Part shown: piece by piece, positions 34,873-43,768 of the stretch
Layout of the letters: the number at the start of each line of letters is the position of its first letter
Position numbering within the stretch: position 1 is the stretch's first letter
Source of the DNA: Piscibacillus sp052246295
GTDB lineage: Bacteria; Bacillota; Bacilli; Bacillales; Alkalibacillaceae
NCBI GenBank assembly: GCA_052246295.1
Contig: JBQQCO010000003.1
Length of the DNA stretch: 64,000 bases
Strand: one strand, 5' to 3'
Notes under the pieces: model-generated
Told to the model about the DNA's origin: nothing
Seen by the model: the letters and a program-made list of their open reading frames with translations, nothing else
Databases searched by the model: none
Program-made: the position numbers and the translations under genes

Positions 34873-35191
34873 GATGACGTCCCCTTCCTAAGTTTTACAT
34901 CTATATCTTATTATATTAAGGTCATTTTCATTGTGTTTATTAAAGTATAAAACCAAATAACTAGTAACCGTCAACTGAAACAACTCATATGAGCCTTAAG
35001 TCTAATACGTCAATAGTTATTTGTCATCATATTGTTACATGTCTGACCAAGCATTGTAATTGACTTGAAACTATGAGTTGTTATACTAGCCAAGGGTTAA
35101 TAAAGGAAGAGTATTCCTCTATTGACCTATTTGGGGAATGAGAAAGTAAATATAGACTTTTGTCATATTGACATAAAATGGAGGTTTTCAA
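34873..35191. promoter_or_regulatory. Intergenic region with candidate promoter and WalR-like sites
   Basis: Before the 3D-domain gene, TTGACT (35060-35065) and TATACT (35082-35087) with a 16-bp spacer form a likely promoter. Two 17-bp direct repeats fit TGTWAH-N5-TGTWAH with one mismatch each: TGTCAT-CATAT-TGTTAC (35022-35038) and TGTAAT-TGACT-TGAAAC (35055-35071), the second overlapping the -35 box. WalR controls YocH-type cell-wall genes in Bacillus, so this is plausible. The rest of the region shows nothing more. Confidence 0.5.
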
Positions 35192-35767
35192 ATGAGTAAA
35201 CGACTAGTTAGTGTCATAGCGTTTTTATTAACGTTTGGTGCACTAATGATGTTGAGTACTCCATTAAGCGCAACACAGATGCACTCATCAACTTTAGATA
35301 ATCAAACTGGAGCACAAGAACATCATGTTAAGTTCTTCTCAGAATTTGAACACAAATTAGCTGAGAAAGGTAAAATAAAACTGATTGAGCCTGAGCCAGA
35401 AACTCAGCAAGCTCAAAAGTCTGAAAGTCAACAAGACAATCAGGATGTACAACAAGTTAGTCAAGAAAGCGAAGGCGGAAAGCAAATGTATGTGAAAGCT
35501 ACAGCTTACACCGCTTACTGTGAAGGTTGTAGTGGTACCACTTATACAGGCATTGACCTAAGAGCCAATCCTGATATGAAAGTAATTGCTGTTGATCCTA
35601 ATGTAATTCCTTTAGGCTCGCGCGTTTGGGTTGAAGGTTACGGTACAGCGATTGCTGGAGATATCGGCGGAGCCATAAAAGGAAATCGTATTGATATCTT
35701 TATGGCAAGTGAAGCCGACGCTAATCGATTTGGTGTACAGCAAGTAAGAATAAGAATATTAGATTAA
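35192..35767 (+). CDS. Secreted 3D-domain cell-wall protein (YocH/YuiC type)
   Basis: The 191-residue protein has a signal peptide (residues 1-27), a Gln/Ser-rich linker (about 60-95) and a C-terminal 3D domain from YVKATAYTAYC to the end, with the conserved aspartates in AVDPNVIPLGS, AGDIGGAIKGNRID and IFM. The domain has the double-psi barrel of lytic transglycosylases such as MltA. Unlike YocH it lacks LysM repeats. It probably acts on peptidoglycan during growth, and WalR-like sites upstream fit that. Confidence 0.88.
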   Translation: MSKRLVSVIAFLLTFGALMMLSTPLSATQMHSSTLDNQTGAQEHHVKFFSEFEHKLAEKGKIKLIEPEPETQQAQKSESQQDNQDVQQVSQESEGGKQMYVKATAYTAYCEGCSGTTYTGIDLRANPDMKVIAVDPNVIPLGSRVWVEGYGTAIAGDIGGAIKGNRIDIFMASEADANRFGVQQVRIRILD

Positions 35768-35772
35768 TAGAC

Positions 35773-35798
35773 AAGCCTCTGCTTAATAGCAGGGGCTT
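35773..35798 (+). terminator. Hairpin after the 3D-domain gene
   Basis: AAGCCTCTGC / GCAGGGGCTT (one mismatch) with a six-base loop, five bases after the stop codon. The T-run is weak. Confidence 0.65.
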
Positions 35799-35808
35799 AC
35801 ATTATAAA

Positions 35809-35850
35809 CAGGCCGATAAATTATCAAAACAGGCCGTAAAACAATACAAA
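35809..35850. repeat. Two-unit 21-bp repeat, GGCCGATAAAT type
   Basis: AGGCCGATAAATTATCAAAAC is followed 21 bp later by AGGCCGTAAAACAATAC. The core equals the units at 4770-4878. It lies between two terminators of convergent genes. Confidence 0.65.
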
Positions 35851-35875
35851 AGCCGAGGGAAATCCCTCGGCTTTT
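35848..35875. terminator. Bidirectional terminator
   Basis: AAAAGCCGAGGGA / TCCCTCGGCTTTT is a perfect 13-bp stem with a two-base loop, ending both the 3D-domain and the ohr transcripts. Confidence 0.9.
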
Positions 35876-35879
35876 AACT

Positions 35880-36296
35880 TTACTTAGCTTTTGCTTCTAA
35901 CTCAACATCTACGTTACCACGTGTCGCTTTTGAATACGGGCAAACTTGATGTGCCTCTTTCATTAAACTGTCTGCTTCCTCTTGAGAAACACCACTAATT
36001 TCAGATATTAATTTAACCTCAATCTTAAACCCACCATCTGAAGCATCTTTCATGAAACTTACTTCAGCAGTTGTTGTAGAATCAATATCCTTATCATTAT
36101 TTTTAGCTACTAAGTTTAATGCCCCGTCAAAACATGTAGAATAAGTAGCCGCAAACATTTGTTCAGGGTTTGTCCCTGTCTCATCCGAATTCTCAGTCGG
36201 CATTACGACATTTAGATCAATAACACCATCATCGGATTTTACATGACCTCCACGGCCACCTTTTGCGGTTGCTTTTGATGTGAAAAGTGTACTCAT
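35880..36296 (-). CDS. ohr: Organic hydroperoxide resistance protein (Ohr/OsmC family)
   Basis: The protein has 138 residues from ATG 36296 after AAGGAGTGG; the frame extends nine codons upstream without support. The two reactive cysteines are Cys55 in YSTCFDGAL and Cys119 in HQVCPYSKATRGN, as in Ohr, which reduces organic and lipid peroxides with a lipoyl partner. Ohr genes are usually under an OhrR (MarR-type) repressor; none is adjacent here. Confidence 0.93.
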   Translation of the reverse strand: MSTLFTSKATAKGGRGGHVKSDDGVIDLNVVMPTENSDETGTNPEQMFAATYSTCFDGALNLVAKNNDKDIDSTTTAEVSFMKDASDGGFKIEVKLISEISGVSQEEADSLMKEAHQVCPYSKATRGNVDVELEAKAK

Positions 36297-36363
36297 TAAA
36301 ACCACTCCTTTATAAAATGTCACATTTACTTGATACCCTTAAATTACCAATCTCATTCATATT

Positions 36364-37239
36364 CTAAAGAATCTTCTTCATATGAACTTGTTCAATGGTT
36401 TTATTAAAACCTAATTCATTTAAGACACTTAATAATTGATTATCACGATTAGGAAAATTGATTACGTGACGTTTTACACCATCACGATCCAATTTGAATA
36501 TTTTATGTAAAAATGTCATAACCAACAAAACATCATTCTCTAATACCGGCTCAATTCCAAACTGGTAGAGCTGTATTGATTGTGGATACCCATTATTATC
36601 ATAAGCCTCTTTCGTCATCGCATAACCAATTGGCCGTTCGCGGTCATAAAGTATATAACCAATACCTTCTTTTAAACTTTCCAGCTGATTTTGCCAAGGC
36701 ATCTGATTTTGAAAAAATGATAAAGCTTTAATTTTCTCTTTAGGTACCCTAATACATTCTAATTCGTAATCATGAATCACCGTAATATCTTGACTTTCAT
36801 CAGGTCCAGAGAAGAAAGACAACCTTTCAATCAACTCATACCCATGTTTTTCATATAGTTTAATTGCTCGTTGATTGGTTGAAATCGCCTCCAGATTAGC
36901 TGTTTGGACTTCCCTTTGTTTATAAATCGTAAATACTTCATTTATAAGAAGTTGACTGAGCCCAGTCCCTCGATACTCTGGCACAATCCCTGTCCCACCA
37001 TTCCAAGCATTTAGGTAATCATTCTGCTCACGGAAACCATTCATCACAATAGCCACAGGGGCATCACCATCAAAAGCCACGATGGAATACTCTGCACTTA
37101 AGTCTTCATTAACCATTCGCTTAAGAAATGTTTCTGGCTTCATCGTGACATCAACGGAATAACCTTCAAACCCTTTATTCCATACATAAATTAATTCGTT
37201 AATCGTGCATTCAGATACTTTTTTAAAAGTTATATTCAT
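36364..37239 (-). CDS. GNAT family N-acetyltransferase, two-domain
   Basis: The protein has 291 residues from ATG 37239, nine bases after AGGATGTG. Residues about 5-150 are a GNAT domain with the acetyl-CoA segment GIVPEYRGTGLSQLLINEV and ending AIKLYEKHGYELIER. The second half (about 150-291) looks like a further, diverged GNAT-type half without a clear acetyl-CoA loop. Substrate unknown. It follows the other GNAT gene by about 50 bp. Confidence 0.85.
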   Translation of the reverse strand: MNITFKKVSECTINELIYVWNKGFEGYSVDVTMKPETFLKRMVNEDLSAEYSIVAFDGDAPVAIVMNGFREQNDYLNAWNGGTGIVPEYRGTGLSQLLINEVFTIYKQREVQTANLEAISTNQRAIKLYEKHGYELIERLSFFSGPDESQDITVIHDYELECIRVPKEKIKALSFFQNQMPWQNQLESLKEGIGYILYDRERPIGYAMTKEAYDNNGYPQSIQLYQFGIEPVLENDVLLVMTFLHKIFKLDRDGVKRHVINFPNRDNQLLSVLNELGFNKTIEQVHMKKIL

Positions 37240-37292
37240 GATTATCACATCCTAAAGACTACATTAAACACTTAAAGCTATAATTCCTTCTT

Positions 37293-37745
37293 TTAAGATG
37301 ATTTTCCTAAGTACAACATTTCCACATGAGGGATGCCATCTTCTAAGAACTCTTCTGAGATAGTTTTGAACCCACATTGACCATAAAAATGTTGTAAATG
37401 AGATTGTGCTTCAATTTTGACATTAGGTCGATCATAAGCATTTGCTATATAACTCAATACTTCATTCAGCATCTTAGTACCAATACCAGTTCTCCTCGTA
37501 CTCTCATGTGTAATGACTCTTCCAATAGAAGCTTCTTCAAATTTTACATTTGGAGGAATTATTCTGCAATAAGCAATAATTTGTTCATCGTTTTTTACAA
37601 AAAAATGTCTGGACTCTTTGTCGTAACCATCAATTTCAGGATACGGACAATTTTGTTCAACGACGAAAACATCTACACGTAACTTTAAAATGTCATATAG
37701 TTCATCGTGAGTTAATTCATAGAAAGTTTTATTTTCCCAATTCAT
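37293..37745 (-). CDS. GNAT acetyltransferase, ElaA-like
   Basis: The 150-residue protein has the ElaA-type pattern: LYDILKLRVDVFVVEQNCPYPEIDG (residues about 17-41), then ASIGRVITHESTRRTGIGTKM with the acetyl-CoA loop, and closing HFYGQCGFK. ElaA proteins are acyltransferases of unknown substrate. It is transcribed toward the larger GNAT gene and likely shares its transcript. GGGGTG precedes the ATG. Confidence 0.88.
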   Translation of the reverse strand: MNWENKTFYELTHDELYDILKLRVDVFVVEQNCPYPEIDGYDKESRHFFVKNDEQIIAYCRIIPPNVKFEEASIGRVITHESTRRTGIGTKMLNEVLSYIANAYDRPNVKIEAQSHLQHFYGQCGFKTISEEFLEDGIPHVEMLYLGKSS

Positions 37746-37771
37746 GTTGACACCCCACTTATAAAGATATA

Positions 37772-37806
37772 GAAAAAACGCACGTAAATTTTCATTTACG
37801 CGCGTT
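37772..37806 (-). terminator. Terminator of the cold-shock gene
   Basis: On the minus strand AACGCGCGTAAAT / ATTTACGTGCGTT (one mismatch) with a four-base loop is followed by TTTT. Confidence 0.88.
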
Positions 37807-37830
37807 TAGTAGTTAACAATTTAACATATA

Positions 37831-38028
37831 TTATTTAGCAACAACGTTAGCTGCTTGTGGTCCACGATCGCCTTCAACGATTTCGAACTCAACGTTTTGA
37901 CCTTCTGCTAGAGTTTTGAAACCATCAGCTTGGATCGCTGAGAAGTGAACGAATACGTCGTCTCCGTCAGGACGCTCGATGAAACCAAAACCTTTTTCTG
38001 CGTTAAACCATTTTACTGTACCAGTCAT
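37831..38028 (-). CDS. csp: Cold-shock protein, CspA family
   Basis: The 65-residue protein is a single cold-shock domain with RNP1 KGFGFIE (residues 13-19) and RNP2 VFVHFSAI (residues 26-33). It binds single-stranded RNA and DNA and keeps mRNA unfolded. AAAGGAGGT precedes the ATG. The upstream 250 bp has no gene and would give a long leader, as is usual for csp genes. Confidence 0.96.
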   Translation of the reverse strand: MTGTVKWFNAEKGFGFIERPDGDDVFVHFSAIQADGFKTLAEGQNVEFEIVEGDRGPQAANVVAK

Positions 38029-38288
38029 ATAGAATGACCTCCTTTAAAGTATTACGACAAAACAATTGAATCTTGTTACTTTGACTTCCTAAAAGAGGTC
38101 ATTCAGTAAACGTCGATCCCAATTACTTCGTACAATTAATACTCTACTTCATTTGCAGAGAAAAAGCAAGTCATTCGACACACATTACATTTTCTTTACA
38201 TGATTGTTATAACTTGTATGACTAAACGACAATATGCTACAATTCATACTCGAAACCTAATTTTTTAGAACAAAAGGATGTGTATCAC

Positions 38289-39038
38289 ATGAAAAAGTTT
38301 TTAACAACAATCCTTATCGTGATGTTAACCGCTTTCTTAGCTGCTTGTGGTGGCGACAGCGAAGAAGGAGATAATCCAGAAGAACCTAATCAAGAAGAGC
38401 CTAACCAAGAAGAAGAAAATAATGAAGATACAACTGCAACAGAAGATATTGAAGACGATCAAGTTGTAGCTAAAGTAAATGGGGAAGATATTTTAGGTGC
38501 TGACCTTAAATCAAGTGTTAGTTTCTTTGAACAACAATACCAACAAATGGGACAGGACCCTTCTCAATTAGCAGGTCAACTTCAGCAACAGGCTTTAGAT
38601 AACTTAATTCACATTGAATTAGTTAAACAAGCTGCTGCTGATCAAAATATTGAAGCTAGCGAAGAAGAAGTTGAAGAAGAATATCAGTCTCAAATCGAAC
38701 AAGTATTAGAAGCAACTGAATTAGAAAGTGAAGAAGAAGTTTTAGAAGAAAACGAAACTTCTGAAGAAGAAGTAAAAGAAAATATTCGTCAAAACCTAAT
38801 CACAACTAAGTACCTTGAAGAGAATATTGAAGAACCAGAAGTTTCAGATGAAGAAATCCAAGAAGCTTATGACAACTACAAGAGTGCTATGGAGCAGCAA
38901 GGTCAAGAGGTTGAAGAAAGCTTAGAAGATATGGAAGAAAGCTTAATTCAACAGGTTAAAGACCAAAAATCTGGCGAAAAAGAAATTGAACATCTAGAGC
39001 AACTTCGTGAAGAAGCAGATGTTGAAGTCTTAATCTAA
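38289..39038 (+). CDS. SurA/PrsA-like lipoprotein without a PPIase domain
   Basis: The protein has 249 residues from ATG 38289, ten bases after AAAGGA. The signal peptide ends with the lipobox Leu17-Ala18-Ala19-Cys20. An acidic linker (about residues 22-55) follows. Residues about 60-230 match the SurA N-terminal chaperone domain (VAKVNGEDILGADL, then QALDNLIHIELVKQAA). The parvulin domain that follows in PrsA and SurA is absent. It probably acts as a foldase-like chaperone outside the membrane. The high Glu content fits a halophile's surface proteins. Confidence 0.82.
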   Translation: MKKFLTTILIVMLTAFLAACGGDSEEGDNPEEPNQEEPNQEEENNEDTTATEDIEDDQVVAKVNGEDILGADLKSSVSFFEQQYQQMGQDPSQLAGQLQQQALDNLIHIELVKQAAADQNIEASEEEVEEEYQSQIEQVLEATELESEEEVLEENETSEEEVKENIRQNLITTKYLEENIEEPEVSDEEIQEAYDNYKSAMEQQGQEVEESLEDMEESLIQQVKDQKSGEKEIEHLEQLREEADVEVLI

Positions 39039-39044
39039 CTAACG

Positions 39045-39078
39045 AAAATAGCTACCGAAAATCGGTAGCTATTTTTTT
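39045..39078. terminator. Bidirectional terminator
   Basis: AAAATAGCTACCGA / TCGGTAGCTATTTT is a perfect 14-bp stem with a three-base loop and T-runs on both strands. It separates the lipoprotein gene from the convergent methyltransferase gene. Confidence 0.92.
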
Positions 39079-39749
39079 AACATAAATATGGTCATGAATG
39101 TTAAAGCTTGTTGCATGTCTTCAGGTAAACTTCCAACATGTTTGAGGTCAACTCCGCGTTTATATACTTTCTCACGCCCTACAATTTCAAATGATTGCTC
39201 TTTGGCTAACTGCTCGAACTCCCACGGCATCATCGTATTCATAATAACAACTTCATTGTACAATCGTTTATAACTATTTACTCTAGGCGCTGCTGTTGGC
39301 CCTAAGATTCCTATACAGAGGTAGCCACCAGGCCTCACGACCCTTGAAATTTCTTTTAGAGCATTAATCGGCACTTCTGTCCACTCTAAGGCATTGATTG
39401 CCATAAGAGCGTCAAATTGTTGGTCCTGAAACGGTAAATCGAGCATATCAGCTTGTTGAAACGATAAGCGGTCTTGACTGTCTGATAATCGAGCCTGGCA
39501 TAACTTCACCATTTCTTCAGACAAATCAACGCCCGTTACCTCATAACCTTCTTTCCATAACTTGTAGGAACCATACCCATCCCCACACCCTAAATCTAAC
39601 ACTTTTGAGTTCGGTTCAACGTGTTCTTTAAAGAAAGGTACGATTGCCTTTCTGCTTCCGTTATCCCACATTTCTTGGCTCCGGGAATTCCAAAAAGATG
39701 CATTTTCATCCCATTTTAATCGGAGTTGCTCCTGCCATGCTTTTGTCAT
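39069..39749 (-). CDS. Class I SAM-dependent methyltransferase
   Basis: The protein has 226 residues from ATG 39749 after TAGGAGGT. It has motif I VLDLGCGDGYGSYKL (about residues 51-65), the acidic residue in VTGVDLS, and motif IV region FDALMAINALEWTEVP, then RVVRPGGYLCIGILG. This is a Methyltransf_11-type enzyme of unknown substrate. It begins 11 bp after the DUF4269 gene and is co-transcribed with it. Confidence 0.88.
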   Translation of the reverse strand: MTKAWQEQLRLKWDENASFWNSRSQEMWDNGSRKAIVPFFKEHVEPNSKVLDLGCGDGYGSYKLWKEGYEVTGVDLSEEMVKLCQARLSDSQDRLSFQQADMLDLPFQDQQFDALMAINALEWTEVPINALKEISRVVRPGGYLCIGILGPTAAPRVNSYKRLYNEVVIMNTMMPWEFEQLAKEQSFEIVGREKVYKRGVDLKHVGSLPEDMQQALTFMTIFMLKK

Positions 39750-39760
39750 GATTTGACCTC

Positions 39761-40264
39761 CTAGATTATTGAACAATCTATCCCATACTGTATTAAAGCT
39801 TCGTATGGATCACCTGGTAGTTCTAGTACCTTGCAGAATGCTGGCTCGGTTTTATAGCCCTCTTCTTTTAATGATTTAATTCGTTGTGTCAGACTTGGTT
39901 GTTGATTCAAGATTTCTTTTTCTATGATCATATGTAAATAAGCATACTGTTCTTGGACTGGCCTATTTTGACCAAATAATTCAAACTCAAAACCTCCGTA
40001 TCTGAAGTTGGCTTTTACTACTTTACAGCCTCTAATGACCTTTTCTTTCACTCTAAATAATTCATAAGAGCTGTATAGATATTCAATTTCCTCTCTGAAA
40101 GCTTCTAGATCCTTAACCTCCATAATGATATCTAAATCAGAATTCTCTGTATCTACACCAATAGGAAGCGTGCCACATAATGTTGGGTTGTATTCACTAA
40201 GCTCATTAAGTATATTGAGCTGTTCTATTCTCTCAAGAGCTTTTTTATAACGATCCTTTTTCAT
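39761..40264 (-). CDS. DUF4269 family nucleotidyltransferase-like protein
   Basis: The protein has 167 residues from ATG 40264, nine bases after AAAGAGG. It shows a nucleotidyltransferase-like pattern, CGTLPIGVDTENSDLDIIME (residues about 33-52), where G-x-x-P and D-x-D resemble the metal-binding site of polymerase-beta-like enzymes. The rest matches the DUF4269 family, whose function is not known. Confidence 0.8.
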   Translation of the reverse strand: MKKDRYKKALERIEQLNILNELSEYNPTLCGTLPIGVDTENSDLDIIMEVKDLEAFREEIEYLYSSYELFRVKEKVIRGCKVVKANFRYGGFEFELFGQNRPVQEQYAYLHMIIEKEILNQQPSLTQRIKSLKEEGYKTEPAFCKVLELPGDPYEALIQYGIDCSII

Positions 40265-40381
40265 CAATGGAACCTCTTTCTTAGACAATCATATACTCAT
40301 AACCCTGAGCATATGATGTAAATTATCCTCAATCATTTTATGTCGTTAAATGAATAGATATTATAAAGGAGTGTGACACAA

Positions 40382-41005
40382 ATGAAGAAAGCTCTGCCTT
40401 CTCTTATTTTGCTTACTGCCATCTTTTATATGTTTATCTTACCTGATTGGCCACTTGTGATAAAGCTATTCTTTAAAGGTTTACCAATTGCACTAATCAT
40501 TATCTATGCATTTATCAATCTACCGAAACAACGGTTTTTTATCCATTATGCGATTATTATTGGGTTAGTCTTTAGTCTAGTCGGCGATCTCACCTTGCAT
40601 TGGTTTGTGATTGGGTTATCTGCATTTTTAGTTGGTCATATATTTTATACTATTGGTTTTATATCAAAATTCCGACCTTCTTTAGTCCGTGGAATCACCT
40701 TTATTCCTGTAATCATTTATAGTTATATTTTAGGTAATGGAATCTTGAGTTCGATCAAGGATTCAACATTAATTCTCCCAGTTACATTATACATTATTGT
40801 CATCTCGATTATGGCATGGACAGCGATTATGACTCGAAATATCTATACTGCGATTGGTGCCATTTTATTTGTCATCTCTGATTCTATTTTAGCTTGGAAT
40901 ATGTTTGTGACCAATGTTCCTCTATCAGGTATCTTAATCATGATGACTTATTACGGGGCTCAATTTTTACTAGCTTATAGTTTGAGATTTTATAAAACTA
41001 GATAA
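40382..41005 (+). CDS. Lysoplasmalogenase family protein (YhhN/TMEM86)
   Basis: The protein has 207 residues from ATG 40382 after AAAGGAGTG. It has about eight transmembrane helices and the family motif FSLVGDLTLHW (about residues 60-70), with a conserved acidic residue pair continued in VISDSILAWN near residue 165. YhhN homologues hydrolyse the vinyl-ether bond of lysoplasmalogen in animals; in Bacillaceae the substrate is unproven. Confidence 0.82.
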   Translation: MKKALPSLILLTAIFYMFILPDWPLVIKLFFKGLPIALIIIYAFINLPKQRFFIHYAIIIGLVFSLVGDLTLHWFVIGLSAFLVGHIFYTIGFISKFRPSLVRGITFIPVIIYSYILGNGILSSIKDSTLILPVTLYIIVISIMAWTAIMTRNIYTAIGAILFVISDSILAWNMFVTNVPLSGILIMMTYYGAQFLLAYSLRFYKTR

Positions 41006-41043
41006 AAGGTGTCTTACCCGAAATGGTTTAGACTTGATTACTA

Positions 41044-41079
41044 AAAAGAGGAGATCGACTTTAGATCGATCCCCTCTTT
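41044..41079. terminator. Bidirectional terminator
   Basis: AAAGAGGAGATCGA / ATCGATCCCCTCTTT (minor mismatch) separates the YhhN gene from the convergent arsC gene. Confidence 0.85.
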
Positions 41080-41084
41080 ATGAA

Positions 41085-41504
41085 TTAACTTCTTTCCTTT
41101 AGTTCAGTTATTCTTCTTTTAATCTCATCTCTTACCTCTCGAAACACTTGGTTAACTTCTTCCTCTGTGCCTTCAGCTTTTGCTGGGTCAACTAAGCCCC
41201 AATGTTCGGATTCAACATTTGGAGATAGAACTGGACAGTTTTCACGTGCATCTCCACATAACGTAATGACTAAGTTTGTTCTGTTTAAAAGATCGCTATC
41301 AATAATTGATGACTCTTGATTTGAGATATCAATACTGATTTCATTCATCATCTCAACTGCCTTAGGATTAAGTCCATGTGCTTCAATCCCTGCGCTGTGG
41401 ACCTCCCATTTATCTCCTAAGATTTCCTTCCCTAACCCTTCTGCCATCTGACTGCGGCAAGAGTTACCTGTGCATAAAAAGTATAATACTGGCTTTTCAG
41501 ACAT
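41085..41504 (-). CDS. arsC: Arsenate reductase, thioredoxin-coupled
   Basis: The 139-residue protein has the low-molecular-weight phosphatase fold with the P-loop LCTGNSCRSQMAEG (Cys11) and the two further redox cysteines Cys83 and Cys90 in TLCGDARENC. This is the complete triad of the Staphylococcus/Bacillus type that reduces arsenate to arsenite with thioredoxin. It is the last gene of arsRBC, 15 bp after arsB. Confidence 0.95.
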   Translation of the reverse strand: MSEKPVLYFLCTGNSCRSQMAEGLGKEILGDKWEVHSAGIEAHGLNPKAVEMMNEISIDISNQESSIIDSDLLNRTNLVITLCGDARENCPVLSPNVESEHWGLVDPAKAEGTEEEVNQVFREVRDEIKRRITELKERS

Positions 41505-41519
41505 AAAAATCCCTCTCTT

Positions 41520-42812
41520 TTAAATAAGTAATAATGATACGTAAAGCCCTAGTAAAGTAAAGAACAGAACTGGGATTGTTAAGATGATTCCTACTTTAAA
41601 ATAATAAGCCCAGGAAATGTGAATACCTTTTTTCGATAATACATGTAACCATAATAAAGTAGCTAGTGATCCAATTGGTGTGATTTTCGGACCTAAGTCA
41701 CTTCCGATCACGTTGGCATAAATCAATGCCTCTCTGACCGTACCTGTTGTGTTTGTTTCAGCTATTGCTAGAGCATCAATCATCACGGTTGGCATGTTGT
41801 TCATAATCGACGACAAAATCGCTGCGATAAAGCCCATTGACATCGTTGCCGCTAATAATCCATAATCAGCTGCTGAATCAAGAACTTGGGCTAGAAGATC
41901 TGTCAACCCCACATTACGAAGCCCGTATACGACAACGTACATTCCTATTGAGAAGAACACAATATCCCAAGGTGCCCCTTTAACCACATCTGTCGTTGGA
42001 ACGGCTGGACTTCTTTTTGCCATCCATAAGAAGAAAATGGCGATCATCCCTGCTACAAACGATACTGGTATTTCAATAAATTCACTTACAAAATATCCAA
42101 CTAGTAAGACAGCTAACACAACCCAGGACAGACGGAACATTTTATGATCCTTAATGGCTTCATGAGGTTGTTTTAATTTTGTTAGATCATAATCTTGTGG
42201 TAATGATTTTCTAAAGAATAAATATAAAACAATAATACTTGCGAGTAATGAAAATAAGTTCGGTATGACCATTCGAATTAAGTATTCTGTAAAGCCAATC
42301 CCAAAGAAATCAGCAGATACGATATTGACCAAGTTACTGATGATCAGTGGTAACGACGTCGTATCGGCAATGAATCCACTTGCCATAATAAACGGTAGAA
42401 TCATAGCCTCTTTAAATTTGAGTTCACGTACCATTGATAATACAATTGGCGTTAATATAAGTGCTGCTCCATCGTTTGCGAACAAGGCGGCTACAGCTGC
42501 ACCTAATAATGTAACCAATATAAACATTTTAAGTCCGCTACCGTTCGCTAATCTTGCCATGTGAAGTGCTGCCCACTCAAAGAACCCAATTTCGTCTAAA
42601 ATTAACGATATTAAAATGATGGCAACGAATGCTAATGTCGCATTCCAGACAAGATCTGTAACGGCAATAACATCACCGAACGTTACGACTCCAAAAATTA
42701 GTGCTAAAATCGCACCCCCACATGCAGTCCACCCAATTCCTAGGCCTTTAGGTTGCCAAATGACAAATGTAAGGGTGATTAAAAAAATCAAGCTTGCTAC
42801 TATTATGTCCAC
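41520..42812 (-). CDS. arsB: Arsenite efflux transporter ArsB
   Basis: The 430-residue protein has 11-12 transmembrane helices and belongs to the ArsB/NhaD part of the ion transporter superfamily, not the Acr3 type. Typical segments are FFEWAALHMARLANGSG, ALFANDGAALILTPIVL and NNMPTVMIDALAI. It pumps arsenite and antimonite out of the cell. It starts at a GTG with GAGGGGAG upstream, 14 bp after arsR. Confidence 0.93.
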   Translation of the reverse strand: MDIIVASLIFLITLTFVIWQPKGLGIGWTACGGAILALIFGVVTFGDVIAVTDLVWNATLAFVAIILISLILDEIGFFEWAALHMARLANGSGLKMFILVTLLGAAVAALFANDGAALILTPIVLSMVRELKFKEAMILPFIMASGFIADTTSLPLIISNLVNIVSADFFGIGFTEYLIRMVIPNLFSLLASIIVLYLFFRKSLPQDYDLTKLKQPHEAIKDHKMFRLSWVVLAVLLVGYFVSEFIEIPVSFVAGMIAIFFLWMAKRSPAVPTTDVVKGAPWDIVFFSIGMYVVVYGLRNVGLTDLLAQVLDSAADYGLLAATMSMGFIAAILSSIMNNMPTVMIDALAIAETNTTGTVREALIYANVIGSDLGPKITPIGSLATLLWLHVLSKKGIHISWAYYFKVGIILTIPVLFFTLLGLYVSLLLI

Positions 42813-42826
42813 GTTGAAACTCCCCT

Positions 42827-43171
42827 CTAGTCACAAATAATACGTAAATTATTTTTAGATAACTCATCTAGCTCTTCTTGTCCATTTGGTAATACATTTA
42901 GAATATCTTGAACCATATCAATGGCTGAGTGTTTTCGATTAATTGAGTAAAATACCCAATGACCATTACGACGCTCATTAATTAATTTTGCATCTTTAAG
43001 CTTACGTAAATGTTGACTAATTGCCGGTTGAGACAAGCCAAGTAACTCAACTAGTTCACAGACACAACACTCATCCACATTTACATAACGAAGTATAGAT
43101 AGTCTTGTTTTATCTCCCATTAACTTTAAAATTTGGGCTGTATCCACCACATTTAGTTCAACCTTTTCCAT
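42827..43171 (-). CDS. arsR: ArsR family arsenic-responsive repressor
   Basis: The 114-residue protein has an ArsR winged helix, KLMGDKTRLSILRYV and LGLSQPAISQHLRKLKDA. The arsenite site is the cysteine cluster DECCVCELVE, placed at the start of the DNA-binding helix as in plasmid and Bacillus ArsR proteins. It should repress the arsRBC operon it begins. Upstream, ATATATCATTATATAAG (43200-43216) is an AT-rich imperfect inverted repeat that may be the operator. Confidence 0.93.
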   Translation of the reverse strand: MEKVELNVVDTAQILKLMGDKTRLSILRYVNVDECCVCELVELLGLSQPAISQHLRKLKDAKLINERRNGHWVFYSINRKHSAIDMVQDILNVLPNGQEELDELSKNNLRIICD

Positions 43172-43343
43172 TCCATGACCACCTTAAATATTAGTAATTG
43201 CTTATATAATGATATATTTTTAGGACGAGTTTTTCAACGACTTTCATACATTTCACAAATAATTTACATTAAGTCAGCACAAATCACTTACAATCTAGTA
43301 AAATTCATATTATAATCTTTTTGTATAAAAAGTAGGTGTGTAA

Positions 43344-43766
43344 ATGAAAAAGGTTAATGAAAACTTATTAATATTCGCATGGATTGTGGCTTTCATCGCG
43401 ACATTAGGTTCACTCTACTTCTCAGAGATTAGACTTTATGAGCCATGTAAACTATGCTGGGTGCAACGAATCTTTATGTACCCAATGGCAATTATTTTAT
43501 TTATCGGCATAGCCGTTAAAGATTCTAAAGTTATTCATTATACAGGTGCTTTATCATTAATTGGGTTTTTAATCTCTGTTTACCACTATGCCATTCAGAA
43601 GGTAGAAGTACTCCAACAATCAGCACCATCATGCGGACAAGTGACTTGTACTGGTGCATATATTGACTGGCTTGGATTTATTACCATTCCATTTTTAGCA
43701 GGAACAGCCTTTTTAATGATTTTAATTGCATCTATTATGGTTTGGAAAAATATGAAGGAGGACTAA
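43344..43766 (+). CDS. bdbC: Disulfide formation protein BdbC (DsbB-like)
   Basis: The 140-residue protein has four transmembrane helices and two pairs of extracytoplasmic cysteines: Cys35-x-x-Cys38 in YEPCKLCWVQR and Cys97/Cys102 in APSCGQVTCTGAY. DsbB-like BdbC passes electrons from a thiol oxidase partner to quinone. The thioredoxin-like partner starts two bases after the stop codon. The N-terminus begins at an ATG after AGTAGGTG. Confidence 0.93.
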   Translation: MKKVNENLLIFAWIVAFIATLGSLYFSEIRLYEPCKLCWVQRIFMYPMAIILFIGIAVKDSKVIHYTGALSLIGFLISVYHYAIQKVEVLQQSAPSCGQVTCTGAYIDWLGFITIPFLAGTAFLMILIASIMVWKNMKED

Positions 43767-43768
43767 GC

